Shown here: piece by piece, positions 13,730-21,970 of the stretch
Layout: each line of letters begins with the position of its first letter
Numbering within the stretch: the first letter of the stretch is position 1
From: JBDUDK01 sp040002995
GTDB lineage: Bacteria > Actinomycetota > Acidimicrobiia > Acidimicrobiales > Ilumatobacteraceae
NCBI GenBank assembly: GCA_040002995.1
Contig: JBDUDK010000123.1
Location: 1-23,151, forward strand
Length of the DNA: 23,151 bases
Reading direction: 5' to 3'
Notes under the pieces: model-generated
What the model was told of the DNA's origin: nothing
What the model saw: the letters and a program-made list of their open reading frames with translations, nothing else
The model's database searches: none
Position numbers and translations under genes: made by a program

Positions 13730-15433
13730 GTGAGCGACGACCTGGCGATCACGTCGGGAGGCGCGATCTTTCGGCGACTGCGTCAGCTGGGTGTCGACCT
13801 CGTGCTCGTCAATTCCGGCACCGACTTCCCGCCGATCATCGAAGGGCTCGCGGAAGCCGACGCGCACGACGTCGACGTGCCCCGCTCCATCGTCGTTCCG
13901 CACGAGCACGTCGCCATGGGGATCGCACACGGCTACTACTTCGGCTCCGGTCGTGCGCAGGCGGTGATGCTGCACACCAACGTCGGCCTCGCGAACGGCG
14001 CGATCGGAGCTATCAACGCAGCAAACGATCAGGTTCCGGTGATCCTGATGTCCGGTCGCACGCCAACCGTCGAACGGGGCCGGTTCGGGGCGCGGACCGT
14101 TCCGATCGGGTGGGGTCAGGAGATGCGCGACCAGGCGGCACTCGTACGCGAAGCGTGCAAATGGGAGTACGAGTTGCGCTTTCCCGAGCAGCTACCTGAG
14201 CTGCTGGATCGGGCCTACGCGATTGCGACCTCGACCCCGAAGGGTCCCGTCTATCTAAGCTTGCCGCGCGAAGTGCTGACCGAGCCGTGCCCGGTCGAGG
14301 AGCTCGACGCGCCAATCGCCATGCGCGCGGCGTCGGTGGTCGCTTCGCCCGACCAGATCGCCGAAGTGGCCGCATTGCTCGCCGGCGCCGAGCACCCGCT
14401 GATCTTCGCCCAGCGCGGCGCCGGCTCGGTCGAGGGATTCGACGCGCTCGCGCGCATCGCCGACCGGTGGTCGATTCCGGTGTGCCAGTACTGGGCGGTC
14501 GCCAACGCGATCTCCTCCGAACACCCGATGTATGTCGGCGAGGATCCCGCGCCCTGGGTCGCCGATGCGGACGTCATCCTGGTGATTGACAGCCTCGCCC
14601 CGTGGATGCCCGACGCGCACGGGCCATCATCGGATTGCCACGTGATCCAACTCGGACCCGATCCGTTGTACAGCCGGTCCCCGGTACGGAACTTCCGCTC
14701 CGACCTTTCGATCACGAGCGAGGTCGGCGGAGCTCTCGTGGTCCTCGAACGAGCGATGAGCCAGCTCGACACGGGCACCGATGAGTCTCAGCGGGCGCGG
14801 CGGCGGGCGCTCGCCGAGGAACGCAACGTCGCCCGCCGTGAGCAGTCGTGTGCGGCGGTCGACGCCGGACGCATTCCGATGACGAAGGCGTGGGTGTCGC
14901 AGTGCGTGGGTGAGGCGATCCGGGGCCACGTCGCCACCGTGGTCTCGGAGCTTGGCTGCCCATACGAACAACTTGGCCTCACAGAGCACAACGCATGGCG
15001 ACAAGAACCTCACTCCGGCGGCCTCGGATGGGGATTCCCGTGCGCCATGGGAATCAAGTTGTCGGATCCCGAACGACTCGTGGTGGCGACGATGGGCGAC
15101 GGTTCGTACATGTTCGCCAACCCGGTCGCGTGTCACCACGTGGCCGAGGCGCACAACATCGCAGTTCTCGTCGTCGTACTCAACAACGCGGGCTACGGCG
15201 CCGTGCGCCATTCCGTGCGCGACCTCTACCCGACGGGCTACGCGGCCAAGGCCGATGAGATGCCTTTGACGGGTCTTTCTCCCAGCCCCGATTTCACGCA
15301 AGTCGCGCGGGCGTGCCGCGCCCACGCCGAGACCGTTACCGACGGGTCCGCGCTGCCCGCCGCGCTCGCCCGAGCGATCCATGTCGTGACGGTCGAGCAC
15401 CGTCAAGCCCTGCTCGATGTCCACGTCGCGTAA
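13730..15433 (+). CDS. thiamine-diphosphate-dependent enzyme, acetolactate-synthase-like
   Basis: This 567-residue protein has the three-domain layout of the acetolactate synthase/benzoylformate decarboxylase superfamily. The N-terminal pyrimidine-binding domain contains the activating glutamate Glu59 (VPHEHVAMGIAHGYY). The middle domain (about 200-330) includes an IFAQRGAGS turn. The C-terminal pyrophosphate domain carries the ThDP/Mg motif Gly456-Asp457-Gly458 (MGDGSYMF) ending in VVVLNN, as expected for GDG-X(24-27)-NN. The start GTG 13730 follows GGAGGT. Relatives catalyse 2-oxoacid decarboxylation or C-C ligation. The exact substrate cannot be read from the sequence, and no small regulatory subunit gene is adjacent, so biosynthetic acetolactate synthase is not the obvious answer. 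It is followed after 9 nt by a classical SDR, likely acting on the product. Confidence 0.88.
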   Translation: MSDDLAITSGGAIFRRLRQLGVDLVLVNSGTDFPPIIEGLAEADAHDVDVPRSIVVPHEHVAMGIAHGYYFGSGRAQAVMLHTNVGLANGAIGAINAANDQVPVILMSGRTPTVERGRFGARTVPIGWGQEMRDQAALVREACKWEYELRFPEQLPELLDRAYAIATSTPKGPVYLSLPREVLTEPCPVEELDAPIAMRAASVVASPDQIAEVAALLAGAEHPLIFAQRGAGSVEGFDALARIADRWSIPVCQYWAVANAISSEHPMYVGEDPAPWVADADVILVIDSLAPWMPDAHGPSSDCHVIQLGPDPLYSRSPVRNFRSDLSITSEVGGALVVLERAMSQLDTGTDESQRARRRALAEERNVARREQSCAAVDAGRIPMTKAWVSQCVGEAIRGHVATVVSELGCPYEQLGLTEHNAWRQEPHSGGLGWGFPCAMGIKLSDPERLVVATMGDGSYMFANPVACHHVAEAHNIAVLVVVLNNAGYGAVRHSVRDLYPTGYAAKADEMPLTGLSPSPDFTQVARACRAHAETVTDGSALPAALARAIHVVTVEHRQALLDVHVA

Positions 15434-15442
15434 AGGAGAGCC

Positions 15443-16204
15443 ATGTCTACATCCGTGCTGATCACCGGGGCGGGCACGGGCTTCGGCCGCGGCGCCGCCG
15501 TCGAGCTGGCTCGGCGCGGTCATCCGGTGATCGCCACCACCGTCTCGCAGGCCGAAGCCGTCGAGCTCGCCGCCGCCCAGCCCGAGCTAAAGACGGCGAA
15601 GCTCGACATCACCGACCCCGACGATCGCCGGCAGGTCGCAGACTGGCGCGTCGATGTGCTCGTCAACAACGCCGGGCTTGGTCAGGTCGGTCCGCTGCGC
15701 AGCATTCCGCTCGATCGCGTCCGGCGCATCTTCGAGACGAACGTGTTCGGGACGCTCGCCATGACGCAGGCGGTCGTCCCTCAGATGTTCGAGCGCGGCT
15801 CGGGCCGGATTCTGATCTTGTCGTCGGTCGCGGGCGTGGCGGCCGGACCGATGACGGGTCCGTACTCGATGACCAAGCACGCGCTGCAGGCGATGGGATC
15901 GGCGATGCGCGCCGAACTTGCTCCCGCGGGCATCGACGTCGCCCTGGTGAACCCCGGCCCGTTCGCCACCGGTTTCAACGACCGCATGATCGACGACCCG
16001 GGGGAGTGGTTCGACCGCGACACAGCTCGCCCCGAGGAGTTGAGGTTGCTCGAAGGTGCCCGCCAGCGCATCACCGCCAATCAGCTCGACCCAGCCGAGG
16101 TGGTTCTAGTGATTGCCGACCTCGTGGAGGCCGGCGAGACACAACTCGTCAACTTTGTACCTCCCGACATGCTGGCCCGTATGGGTCTCGACAAGCGGCA
16201 TTGA
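15443..16204 (+). CDS. classical short-chain dehydrogenase/reductase
   Basis: The 253-residue enzyme starts at ATG 15443 behind AAAGGAGAG. It has the cofactor turn ITGAGTGFGRGAA (residues about 7-19), NNAG at about 73-76, the catalytic serine in ILILSSVAG, and Tyr141-Lys145 (YSMTK), so the catalytic set is complete. Absence of a basic residue right after the glycine motif and an acidic DITDPDD segment suggest NAD(H) or NADP(H) cannot be decided by eye. It follows the TPP enzyme by 9 nt and is almost certainly co-transcribed, which suggests it reduces or oxidises a ketone/aldehyde/alpha-hydroxyketone made by that enzyme. The final residues overlap nothing; the next gene starts about 20 nt downstream. 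Confidence 0.9.
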   Translation: MSTSVLITGAGTGFGRGAAVELARRGHPVIATTVSQAEAVELAAAQPELKTAKLDITDPDDRRQVADWRVDVLVNNAGLGQVGPLRSIPLDRVRRIFETNVFGTLAMTQAVVPQMFERGSGRILILSSVAGVAAGPMTGPYSMTKHALQAMGSAMRAELAPAGIDVALVNPGPFATGFNDRMIDDPGEWFDRDTARPEELRLLEGARQRITANQLDPAEVVLVIADLVEAGETQLVNFVPPDMLARMGLDKRH

Positions 16205-16220
16205 CTGCGGTGCCGCCGCC

Positions 16221-16226
16221 TACGAT
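16221..16226 (+). promoter_or_regulatory. candidate -10 element TACGAT
   Basis: TACGAT matches an actinobacterial -10 (TAnnnT). If used, the transcript would start near 16233, downstream of the ATG chosen for the mannosyltransferase, and would favour in-frame TTG 16246 or GTG 16261 as the start. No -35 is evident. Confidence 0.3.
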
Positions 16227-17310
16227 GCCGGTCATCGAGTCATGCTTGTCTTCCACGGCGGTGGACGATCGCGTCACTCCACGCTCACCGGTGGTCGTCG
16301 CCTTTGCGGTGTCGAGGGTTGTCTCGATCGTGACGCTGGTCGCGGCCTACTGCATCCGGTCGCGACGGTTTACTCTCCAAGGTCTCGCGCTGTTTGACGG
16401 TGGGTGGTACCACTTCATCGCTGAGCTTTGGTACGGACCGCAACCGGTGGGCGTGGGCCGCCAAACCACCTGGCCGTTCTTCCCGCTGCTGCCCGGTATC
16501 GGCCATCTCGCGATGTGGCTACACCTCAACAGCCGCGTCGTCATGGTGCTGGTCAGTAACGGCGCGTTGCTGCTGGCGCTCTTCGGGGTTCGCCGGCTCG
16601 TCGCCGCCACCGCGGGACCAACCGTGGCCGACAATGCGGTCTGGGTCACAGCGTTGTTCCCTGCTTCCTTTGTATTTTCGATGGTCTATCCCGACGCGCT
16701 TTTCCTCATGGCGTCAGTGTGGGCCTTTGTGATGCTGCGCGAGCACCGGTACTGGTCGACCGGTGCGCTGGCGGCCGTCGCGGCCATGTGTCGACCGAAC
16801 GGCATCATCATGGTCGTGGCCCTTGCGGTTGGGCTGCTGACGCAGCGGCCCACATCGTGGCGTCGACTCCCTATGACTATTGCTCCCGCGGTGGTGGCGG
16901 TGGGGGCTTGGGGGCTGTGGCTGTGGCACCGCGCGGGCGACCCCTTCATCTTTTGGCAGGCGAAGTCAGCGTGGCACGAGGTGACGCTCGTCGACGCGGT
17001 GGTCCATCACCCGGCCCACGCCTTGCCTCACATCGCGTGCGCGGTCGCTGTCGTGGTCGCCCTCGTGCTCGAGCGCCACCGCCTTCCTCTCGCATGGCAG
17101 GTGTTCGCGGCTCTCTGGCTACTCCCGTCGCTGATACTCGCCGTGGTCGGCATGGGTCGGTACAGCAATGAGTGCTTCCCCGCGATGGCTGCCATCGCAT
17201 TGGTGCTGTCGCGTTTTCCGCGGCGGTGGAGCACGGCGTGTTTGGCGATATCGGGTGGCGGCCTCGTGCTTTTCTCCACTTTGGTGGGACGGTTCGGCTA
17301 CGTTCCATGA
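16225..17310 (+). CDS. PIG-V-like polytopic mannosyltransferase (GT-C fold)
   Basis: The roughly 360-residue integral membrane protein has about nine to ten hydrophobic segments. It shows the signature of PIG-V-type (GT-C) glycosyltransferases: an acidic loop after helix 1 (LALFDGGWYHFIAELWY), the TTWPFFPLLPGI motif, then FPASFVFSMVYPDALFLMAS and AAMCRPNGIIM. Such enzymes use polyprenyl-phosphate-linked mannose or another sugar to glycosylate acceptors on the outer face of the membrane. The start is uncertain. ATG 16225 is chosen, but no good ribosome site precedes it, and GTG 16210, TTG 16246 and GTG 16261 are in frame. The frame is also open far upstream within the SDR gene. Its stop overlaps the next gene's ATG (ATGA), linking it to the epimerase. 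Confidence 0.85.
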   Translation: MPVIESCLSSTAVDDRVTPRSPVVVAFAVSRVVSIVTLVAAYCIRSRRFTLQGLALFDGGWYHFIAELWYGPQPVGVGRQTTWPFFPLLPGIGHLAMWLHLNSRVVMVLVSNGALLLALFGVRRLVAATAGPTVADNAVWVTALFPASFVFSMVYPDALFLMASVWAFVMLREHRYWSTGALAAVAAMCRPNGIIMVVALAVGLLTQRPTSWRRLPMTIAPAVVAVGAWGLWLWHRAGDPFIFWQAKSAWHEVTLVDAVVHHPAHALPHIACAVAVVVALVLERHRLPLAWQVFAALWLLPSLILAVVGMGRYSNECFPAMAAIALVLSRFPRRWSTACLAISGGGLVLFSTLVGRFGYVP

Positions 17311-18335
17311 GCGTGCCGGGAGGAGCGATCGCCATCCCAAACGCCTCAGCGTTCAGGAACCGTCGGTGCTTGGTTACCGGTGGCCTGGGCTTCATCGGCT
17401 CCAACGTCACTCATGTCCTCGCCGCCGCCGGCGCTCACGTCACCGTTATCGATGCGCTGATCTCGCAACACGGCGGCGACCGCCGGAACATCGAACACAT
17501 CGTCGATGCACCGCAAGTCGTCGTCGCTGACATCGCCGACGGGCGCGCGGTTATCCCGGCGTTGGAGGGCGTCGAGGTTGTGTTCAATATTGCGGGTCAA
17601 GTCAGTCACCACGAGTCGATGATCGATCCCGTGCGCGATCTCGAGTTGAACGCGCGCAGCCACCTAGCGTTTTTGGAATTGGTGCGGCGCCATGCCCCAG
17701 GTGCGGTAGTGGTGCACACCAGCACCCGCCAGGTGTACGGGCGGGCCCGTTACTTGCCAGTCGACGAGGAGCATCCCACCGCACCCGTCGACGTGAACGG
17801 CATCGACAAACTGGCCGGGGAACAGTTCCACCTCCTATACGCCGACGTGCACGGCTTGCGCACCGTGGCCATGCGGCTCACCAACGTCTACGGCCCCCGA
17901 CAGAACCTGATCAAGGACGACCTCGGGTTTCTCCCGGTGTTCATCCGCCGTGCCCTTCGGGGCGAGCCGATCGAGGTGTTCGGCGACGGTCGTCAGTTGC
18001 GAGACTGCCTCCACGTCAGCGACGTCGTGCGCGCCCTGTTGTTCGCGGCCAACTGTGACGAGGCGGTCGGCCAGATCTTCAACTTGGGTCATCCAGAGGC
18101 GCTCCCGGTACTCGACATCGCTCGGCATCTCGCCGCTGTCGCGGGCGCCGGCAGCACAGTGCACACGACCGAATGGCCGGCGGAACGGCTCCGCATCGAC
18201 ATCGGCTCTTTTCAAGGCGACTACGCCAAGGCGAAGCGCGTCCTCGGATGGGAACCGTTCGTCGCGGTGTTCGAGGGATTGACCGACACGCTGGCCTTCT
18301 ACCGAGACCACCCTTGGTATCTACCGACGCTGTGA
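17307..18335 (+). CDS. NAD-dependent epimerase/dehydratase relative with Asn replacing the catalytic Tyr
   Basis: The 342-residue extended SDR starts at ATG 17307, overlapping the mannosyltransferase stop. It has the cofactor motif VTGGLGFIGSN (about 24-34), a DALIS-type Asp after strand 2, and HTSTRQVYG, which provides the Ser/Thr of the catalytic triad. RLTNVYGPRQNL and GDGRQLRDCLHVSD are typical of sugar-nucleotide epimerases and dehydratases. Where these carry YxxxK, this protein has Asn164-Gly-Ile-Asp-Lys168 (NGIDK). The lysine is kept while the tyrosine is Asn. I recall a group of cell-surface-glycan proteins with a similar NGIxK motif. Catalysis may be changed, or another residue may serve. 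The likely substrate is an NDP-sugar for the glycosyltransferases on either side. Confidence 0.85.
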   Translation: MSVPGGAIAIPNASAFRNRRCLVTGGLGFIGSNVTHVLAAAGAHVTVIDALISQHGGDRRNIEHIVDAPQVVVADIADGRAVIPALEGVEVVFNIAGQVSHHESMIDPVRDLELNARSHLAFLELVRRHAPGAVVVHTSTRQVYGRARYLPVDEEHPTAPVDVNGIDKLAGEQFHLLYADVHGLRTVAMRLTNVYGPRQNLIKDDLGFLPVFIRRALRGEPIEVFGDGRQLRDCLHVSDVVRALLFAANCDEAVGQIFNLGHPEALPVLDIARHLAAVAGAGSTVHTTEWPAERLRIDIGSFQGDYAKAKRVLGWEPFVAVFEGLTDTLAFYRDHPWYLPTL

Positions 18336-18339
18336 GTGC

Positions 18340-19077
18340 GTGAACACGAACGTCAACGTCACGTCGGTGACGGCGTGCTTTCCCTGCTTCAACGATTCCA
18401 AGACCATCGCCACGATGGTTCGCGACGTGCAGGGCGCTCTGGCACCGCTGGTCGACGACCTCGAGATGATCGTCGTCGACGATGGCTCAACGGATGCCTC
18501 GGTCGAGGTGCTGCGGTCGCTACAACGGGAGATCCCCCGGCTGAAGGTCGTGGTCCACGAGACCAATCAGGGCTACGGGGCAGCGCTCATCAGCGCATTC
18601 GGCGCCGCCACGAAAGAATGGGTCTTCTACACCGACGGCGACGGTCAGTACGACGCCAAGGAAGCAGCGCTGATGATCGGGGCCGTCGCCGATGACACCG
18701 ACATCGTGCAGGGCTACAAGATCGGACGGGGTGACAACCTCGCACGACGGTTCATTGGGCGCGCCTACCACCATGTGGTGAAGCTGCTGTTCCGGCTGCC
18801 CGTCCGTGACACCGACTGCGACTTCCGTCTGTTACGCCGTCAGCTGGTGATCGACCACCCGCTCACGAGCACGAGCGGAGTGATCTGCGTCGAGATGATG
18901 CGGGCCCTCTACTCGGCAAATGCTCATTTCGTCGAGCTTCCTATCCACCACTACTTCCGCCCGCACGGGCGGTCGCAGTTCTTCCGGATACCCCATCTCG
19001 CTCGGTCGGCCCTGGGATTGGCTTCTCTGTGGTGGCGAGTCATGCTTCGGCCACCGCGCGACGGTAAAGATCATTGA
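18340..19077 (+). CDS. GT2-family glycosyltransferase (DPM1/ArnC-like, no membrane domain)
   Basis: The 245-residue GT-A enzyme starts at GTG 18340, 4 nt after the epimerase stop. Nucleotide-sugar-binding Asp47-Asp48 lie in VVDDGSTDAS. The metal-binding DxD region is YTDGDGQYD (about residues 99-105), followed by a QGYKIGRGDN loop and TDCDFRLLRR, which resemble polyprenyl-phosphate hexosyltransferases. It ends at an HYFRPHGRSQFFRI segment with no clear transmembrane domain. Such enzymes make polyprenyl-P-sugar donors, which would fit supplying the PIG-V-like enzyme two genes upstream, though direct transfer to a glycan is equally possible. The gene's 3' end overlaps the convergent GT4 gene by 38 bp. 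Confidence 0.88.
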   Translation: MNTNVNVTSVTACFPCFNDSKTIATMVRDVQGALAPLVDDLEMIVVDDGSTDASVEVLRSLQREIPRLKVVVHETNQGYGAALISAFGAATKEWVFYTDGDGQYDAKEAALMIGAVADDTDIVQGYKIGRGDNLARRFIGRAYHHVVKLLFRLPVRDTDCDFRLLRRQLVIDHPLTSTSGVICVEMMRALYSANAHFVELPIHHYFRPHGRSQFFRIPHLARSALGLASLWWRVMLRPPRDGKDH

Positions 19078-20119
19078 GGCCCTCGGCCGTAGCTCGCCAC
19101 GAGAAGATTTCGAGCCGTGCTCGCCCTCGGTTGATCAATTCCGTCCGAAGCGCAGTGTCGTCGACGACGCGCACAAGCGCGTCGGCGAGCGCATCGGTGT
19201 CGACAGCGGCTACGAGCAGCGCCGCGTTCCCCGCAATCTCGGGGATCGCGCCGGCCGCCGAAGCGACCACCGGTAGGCCGGCCGCCATCGCCTCGAGGAG
19301 TGGGAAGCCGAACCCTTCGTCGTAGGACGGATACGCAAGCGCGCGAGCGGCGAGCAACAGACCCGATCGCCTCGCGTCGTCGATTCTTCCGGTGCGCACA
19401 ACGAGCGCGGACTTGTCGAGGACGGCGATCGCGGCTTCGATCGCGGGACCGTCGCTACCGTCGGCGCCGGCGATGACGAGCGCGAGCTCGGGCAGACGTC
19501 GCTGCGCCTGACCGTAGGCCGCTACCAGTCGGGGGAGGTTCTTGCGTGGTTCGGCGGTTGCCACCGCGAGCACGAAGGGTCGCTCTGGGACGTGCGGATC
19601 GCCTCCGCGCGTGATTAGTTCCGGCGCGCCCGAATGAACGGCGTGGACCCGGTCGGTGCCGAGTAGCTCCCGTACCTGGCGAGCGACGTGTTCCGACGGT
19701 GTGTGCACCCACGCCCCTGACTCCACGAGCCGTCGTAGCACAGGAACGAATGACCGCACGCCGGGTTCGCAACGCTCGGGATTGGTGATCGGTGAGGTGT
19801 CGTGCACCGTGAGAATCGTTGGGCGGCCGGTCGGAGGCGCGATGTAGTTCGTGCCGTGCACGACGTCGACCGCTTCGAACGCCCGCCGTTCTCGAGGCCA
19901 GGAAACCCGAGCCCACACGCGCAGACCCAACCGGGCGGGCATGACGAGACGTCGAGTCCCGGGGGGGAGCGACCCGGCTCGGCGCGACAGCACGAACGGC
20001 ACGATGTCGGGAGGATCATCAACGAGAGGCAATGACTCCAGAAGCCGTGCCGTGAACTCCCCGATGCCCGTCCGGTGGCCAATCAGCGGTGTTGTGTCGA
20101 GGGCGACCGTGAAGCCCAT
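19040..20119 (-). CDS. GT4-type glycosyltransferase (GT-B fold)
   Basis: The 359-residue enzyme begins at ATG 20119, overlapping the methyltransferase TGA by one base. The N-terminal domain shows DTTPLIGHRTGIGEF and VHGTNY. The C-terminal donor-binding domain has FVLAVATAEPRKNLPRL, YPSYDEGFGFPLLEAMA and GLPVVAS, the EGFGFPxLEAM signature of family 4 retaining transferases (e.g. mannosyltransferases), with the E-x7-E-like pair. It acts in the cytoplasm on a lipid-linked or free acceptor. It is the second gene of a minus-strand pair with the methyltransferase, and its 3' end overlaps the plus-strand GT2 gene. Donor and acceptor are unknown; neighbours imply a surface glycan. Confidence 0.9.
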   Translation of the reverse strand: MGFTVALDTTPLIGHRTGIGEFTARLLESLPLVDDPPDIVPFVLSRRAGSLPPGTRRLVMPARLGLRVWARVSWPRERRAFEAVDVVHGTNYIAPPTGRPTILTVHDTSPITNPERCEPGVRSFVPVLRRLVESGAWVHTPSEHVARQVRELLGTDRVHAVHSGAPELITRGGDPHVPERPFVLAVATAEPRKNLPRLVAAYGQAQRRLPELALVIAGADGSDGPAIEAAIAVLDKSALVVRTGRIDDARRSGLLLAARALAYPSYDEGFGFPLLEAMAAGLPVVASAAGAIPEIAGNAALLVAAVDTDALADALVRVVDDTALRTELINRGRARLEIFSWRATAEGLNDLYRRAVAEA

Positions 20120-20844
20120 CAGCGCCGCCGGCCGACCGCGACGACCGAGAGGCCGAACGGCAGTGACGCGCGCCGTAGCAAGGCCCGTTCGGCGGCGGCG
20201 ACAGCGGGGAGCAGCCCGCCCAGCCCACCGCGGCCGCGATCGAGGTCGCTCGCAGTACGGCCCCGCTCGATCACGGACTTGGCCGCGGCGAGCGGCACGA
20301 GAAACGAGTAGGCACCCGTTGATCGCACGACGTCACATCCGGCGTCAACCAACAATGCCGAGAGCTCGGCGCGAGAGAAACGCCGAGCGGTGTGCGTGAC
20401 CCGGTCGTGGGCGCGAAATCGCCCGGCCCGCCCCGGCTCGAGGAGACAGACCACTCCACCGCGACGAGTCACGCGGACCAACTCGCCGACCGCCGCGGCC
20501 GGAGATGTGACCAGCCGGTGGCACAACACCGTCACGCAGAGCACGGCGTCGAAAGCCTCCGAGGCCAACGGCAGGGCGGCGACGTCGGCGGCGGCGCCGG
20601 CCGACACGGCGCGATGGTTCTCTGCGTAGATCGCGACTGCCTGCGGTTCGGTGTCGACCGCAACGAGTTCGCCGTGATCGGCCAGCCAGGCACCGGTGGC
20701 TCCGGTGCCCCCACCGGCATCGAGTAACCGGCCGCCTTTGCCCACGTGGGGTCCGAGAAGATCGGTGAGCAGGGCCCTCGTCGCGCCGTACCACCAATGC
20801 GCGTTCTCGGCGTCGGCCATGCGCTGGTATTCATCGAGCTCCAC
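20119..20844 (-). CDS. class I SAM-dependent methyltransferase
   Basis: With GTG 20844 (7 nt after GGAGGTG) the protein is 241 residues. An opening VELDEYQRMADAENAHWWY is typical of methyltransferases in glycan and lipid clusters. Motif I is LLDAGGGTGATGAWL (residues about 41-55), the acidic loop VAVDTE follows, and motif IV is FDAVLCVTVLCH. The open frame continues upstream to 20937 through the divergent aminotransferase start; that extension has no homology and is rejected. The C-terminal SLPFGLSVVAVGRR is common in this family. It probably O-methylates a sugar or a lipid-linked intermediate, acting with the GT4 gene it overlaps by one base. It starts 41 bp from the divergent aminotransferase. 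Confidence 0.88.
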   Translation of the reverse strand: MELDEYQRMADAENAHWWYGATRALLTDLLGPHVGKGGRLLDAGGGTGATGAWLADHGELVAVDTEPQAVAIYAENHRAVSAGAAADVAALPLASEAFDAVLCVTVLCHRLVTSPAAAVGELVRVTRRGGVVCLLEPGRAGRFRAHDRVTHTARRFSRAELSALLVDAGCDVVRSTGAYSFLVPLAAAKSVIERGRTASDLDRGRGGLGGLLPAVAAAERALLRRASLPFGLSVVAVGRRR

Positions 20845-20870
20845 CCGGTTGCACCTCCAAGCACTGCTAG

Positions 20871-20876
20871 TAGCTT
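20871..20876 (+). promoter_or_regulatory. candidate -10 for a leaderless aminotransferase transcript
   Basis: TAGCTT lies 9 nt before the ATG at 20886, and no Shine-Dalgarno sequence precedes that ATG (CGCCTCC). This spacing fits leaderless transcription, which is frequent in actinomycetes. The divergent methyltransferase ribosome site lies at 20852-20858. No -35 could be assigned. Confidence 0.35.
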
Positions 20877-20885
20877 CGCGCCTCC

Positions 20886-21959
20886 ATGTCCGTGGTTCCT
20901 GTTGTCGACCTGAGTCGTCGCGCCGCGCACCTGTCAACAGCGTTCCTGGACGCGGCCGCCGAGGTCTTGGAGTCCGGCTGGTTGCTGCTCGGCCCGCGCC
21001 TCGAGGCGTTCGAGCAGGCGTTCGCCACGTTCACCGGCCAGGCCCACGCGGTCGGCGTGTCGTCTGGAGCGTCGGCACTGCAACTCGCGCTTCGCGCCGT
21101 GGGCGTCGGGCCAGGCGACGAGGTGATCGTCCCGGACTTCACCGCCGTTCCGACTGCCTCGGCCGTCTGCGCGCTCGGCGCGGTTCCTGTGCCCGTCGAT
21201 GTCGACGACGCGACGGCGATGCTCGATGCGGACGCGGCGACGGCCGCGCGAACGAGCCGGACACGGGCGGTGATCCCTGTGCACCTCTACGGTCGACCCG
21301 CCGCTATCGAGGACCTCGTTCCCCTCGGTATTCCGATCGTGGAGGACGCCGCCCAAGCCCACGGCGCGTTGCGGCCGCGACGGGTGTCGGCCGCGGTCTG
21401 CTACAGCTTCTATCCCACGAAGAACTTGGGCGGCGTTGGGGACGGCGGCGCGGTCGTCACCGACGACACCGCGGTGGCCGACACGGTGCGCCTACTGCGT
21501 GCCCACGGCTCCGCGGAGCTCTACGTCCACGCCGCCATCGCGCAGAATTTCCGCATGTCGGAGTTGGAGGCCCTCTGGCTTCAGCTCGGTCTGCGTGACC
21601 TAGCCGCCGGCAACGAGCGCAGACGGGCGATCGCCGCGGCGTACCGCTCACACGCGCCCGCGCTGCGCTGGGCCGCAGACCACCCCGACCACGTGTATCA
21701 CCTCTGCGTCGTGCGCACCCGCGACCGCGAGCAGTTCCGTGCCGCCCTCGCCGACGCCGGGATCGCCACTGGCGTTCACTACCCGCGGCCGGTGAGCGCG
21801 CAGCCGGCCTATGTTCAGTTCCTAAGGGAGCCCTGCCCACACTCGGCGGCCTGGGCGGCTGAATGCGTTTCCGTGCCGTGCTTTCCGGAACTCACCGACG
21901 TGGAGGTCGACCGAGTCGCGAGCGCACTCGCCGAGGTCTCCTCGTTGCGGCAGTGGTGA
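20886..21959 (+). CDS. DegT/DnrJ/EryC1/StrS-type PLP aminotransferase
   Basis: The 357-residue fold-type I enzyme begins at ATG 20886. Signature elements are GVSSGASALQLALRA (phosphate-binding), GDEVIVPDFT, the cofactor aspartate in VEDAAQAHGA, and the PLP Schiff-base lysine Lys179 in FYPTKNLGGVGDGGAV. The NFRMSELEALWLQLGL and GVHYPRPVSAQPAY motifs complete the sugar-aminotransferase pattern. Such enzymes transaminate keto-sugar nucleotides using Glu or Gln, giving amino sugars for surface glycans, secondary metabolites or protein glycosylation. It is divergent from the methyltransferase and converges, with 11 bp between stops, on the ABC exporter gene. A matching dehydratase to make its keto substrate is not clearly present in the window. 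Confidence 0.92.
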   Translation: MSVVPVVDLSRRAAHLSTAFLDAAAEVLESGWLLLGPRLEAFEQAFATFTGQAHAVGVSSGASALQLALRAVGVGPGDEVIVPDFTAVPTASAVCALGAVPVPVDVDDATAMLDADAATAARTSRTRAVIPVHLYGRPAAIEDLVPLGIPIVEDAAQAHGALRPRRVSAAVCYSFYPTKNLGGVGDGGAVVTDDTAVADTVRLLRAHGSAELYVHAAIAQNFRMSELEALWLQLGLRDLAAGNERRRAIAAAYRSHAPALRWAADHPDHVYHLCVVRTRDREQFRAALADAGIATGVHYPRPVSAQPAYVQFLREPCPHSAAWAAECVSVPCFPELTDVEVDRVASALAEVSSLRQW

Positions 21960-21970
21960 TCGGCGGCGGG

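Noticed and set aside
15313..16224. Long plus-strand extension of the mannosyltransferase frame upstream through the SDR gene
   Set aside because: The extension is Arg/Pro-rich out-of-frame translation of the SDR and of the TPP enzyme's end, with no family similarity. The conserved protein begins near 16225.
20845..20937. Upstream extension of the methyltransferase frame
   Set aside because: It overlaps the aminotransferase start and has no recognisable content. GTG 20844 has a good ribosome site.
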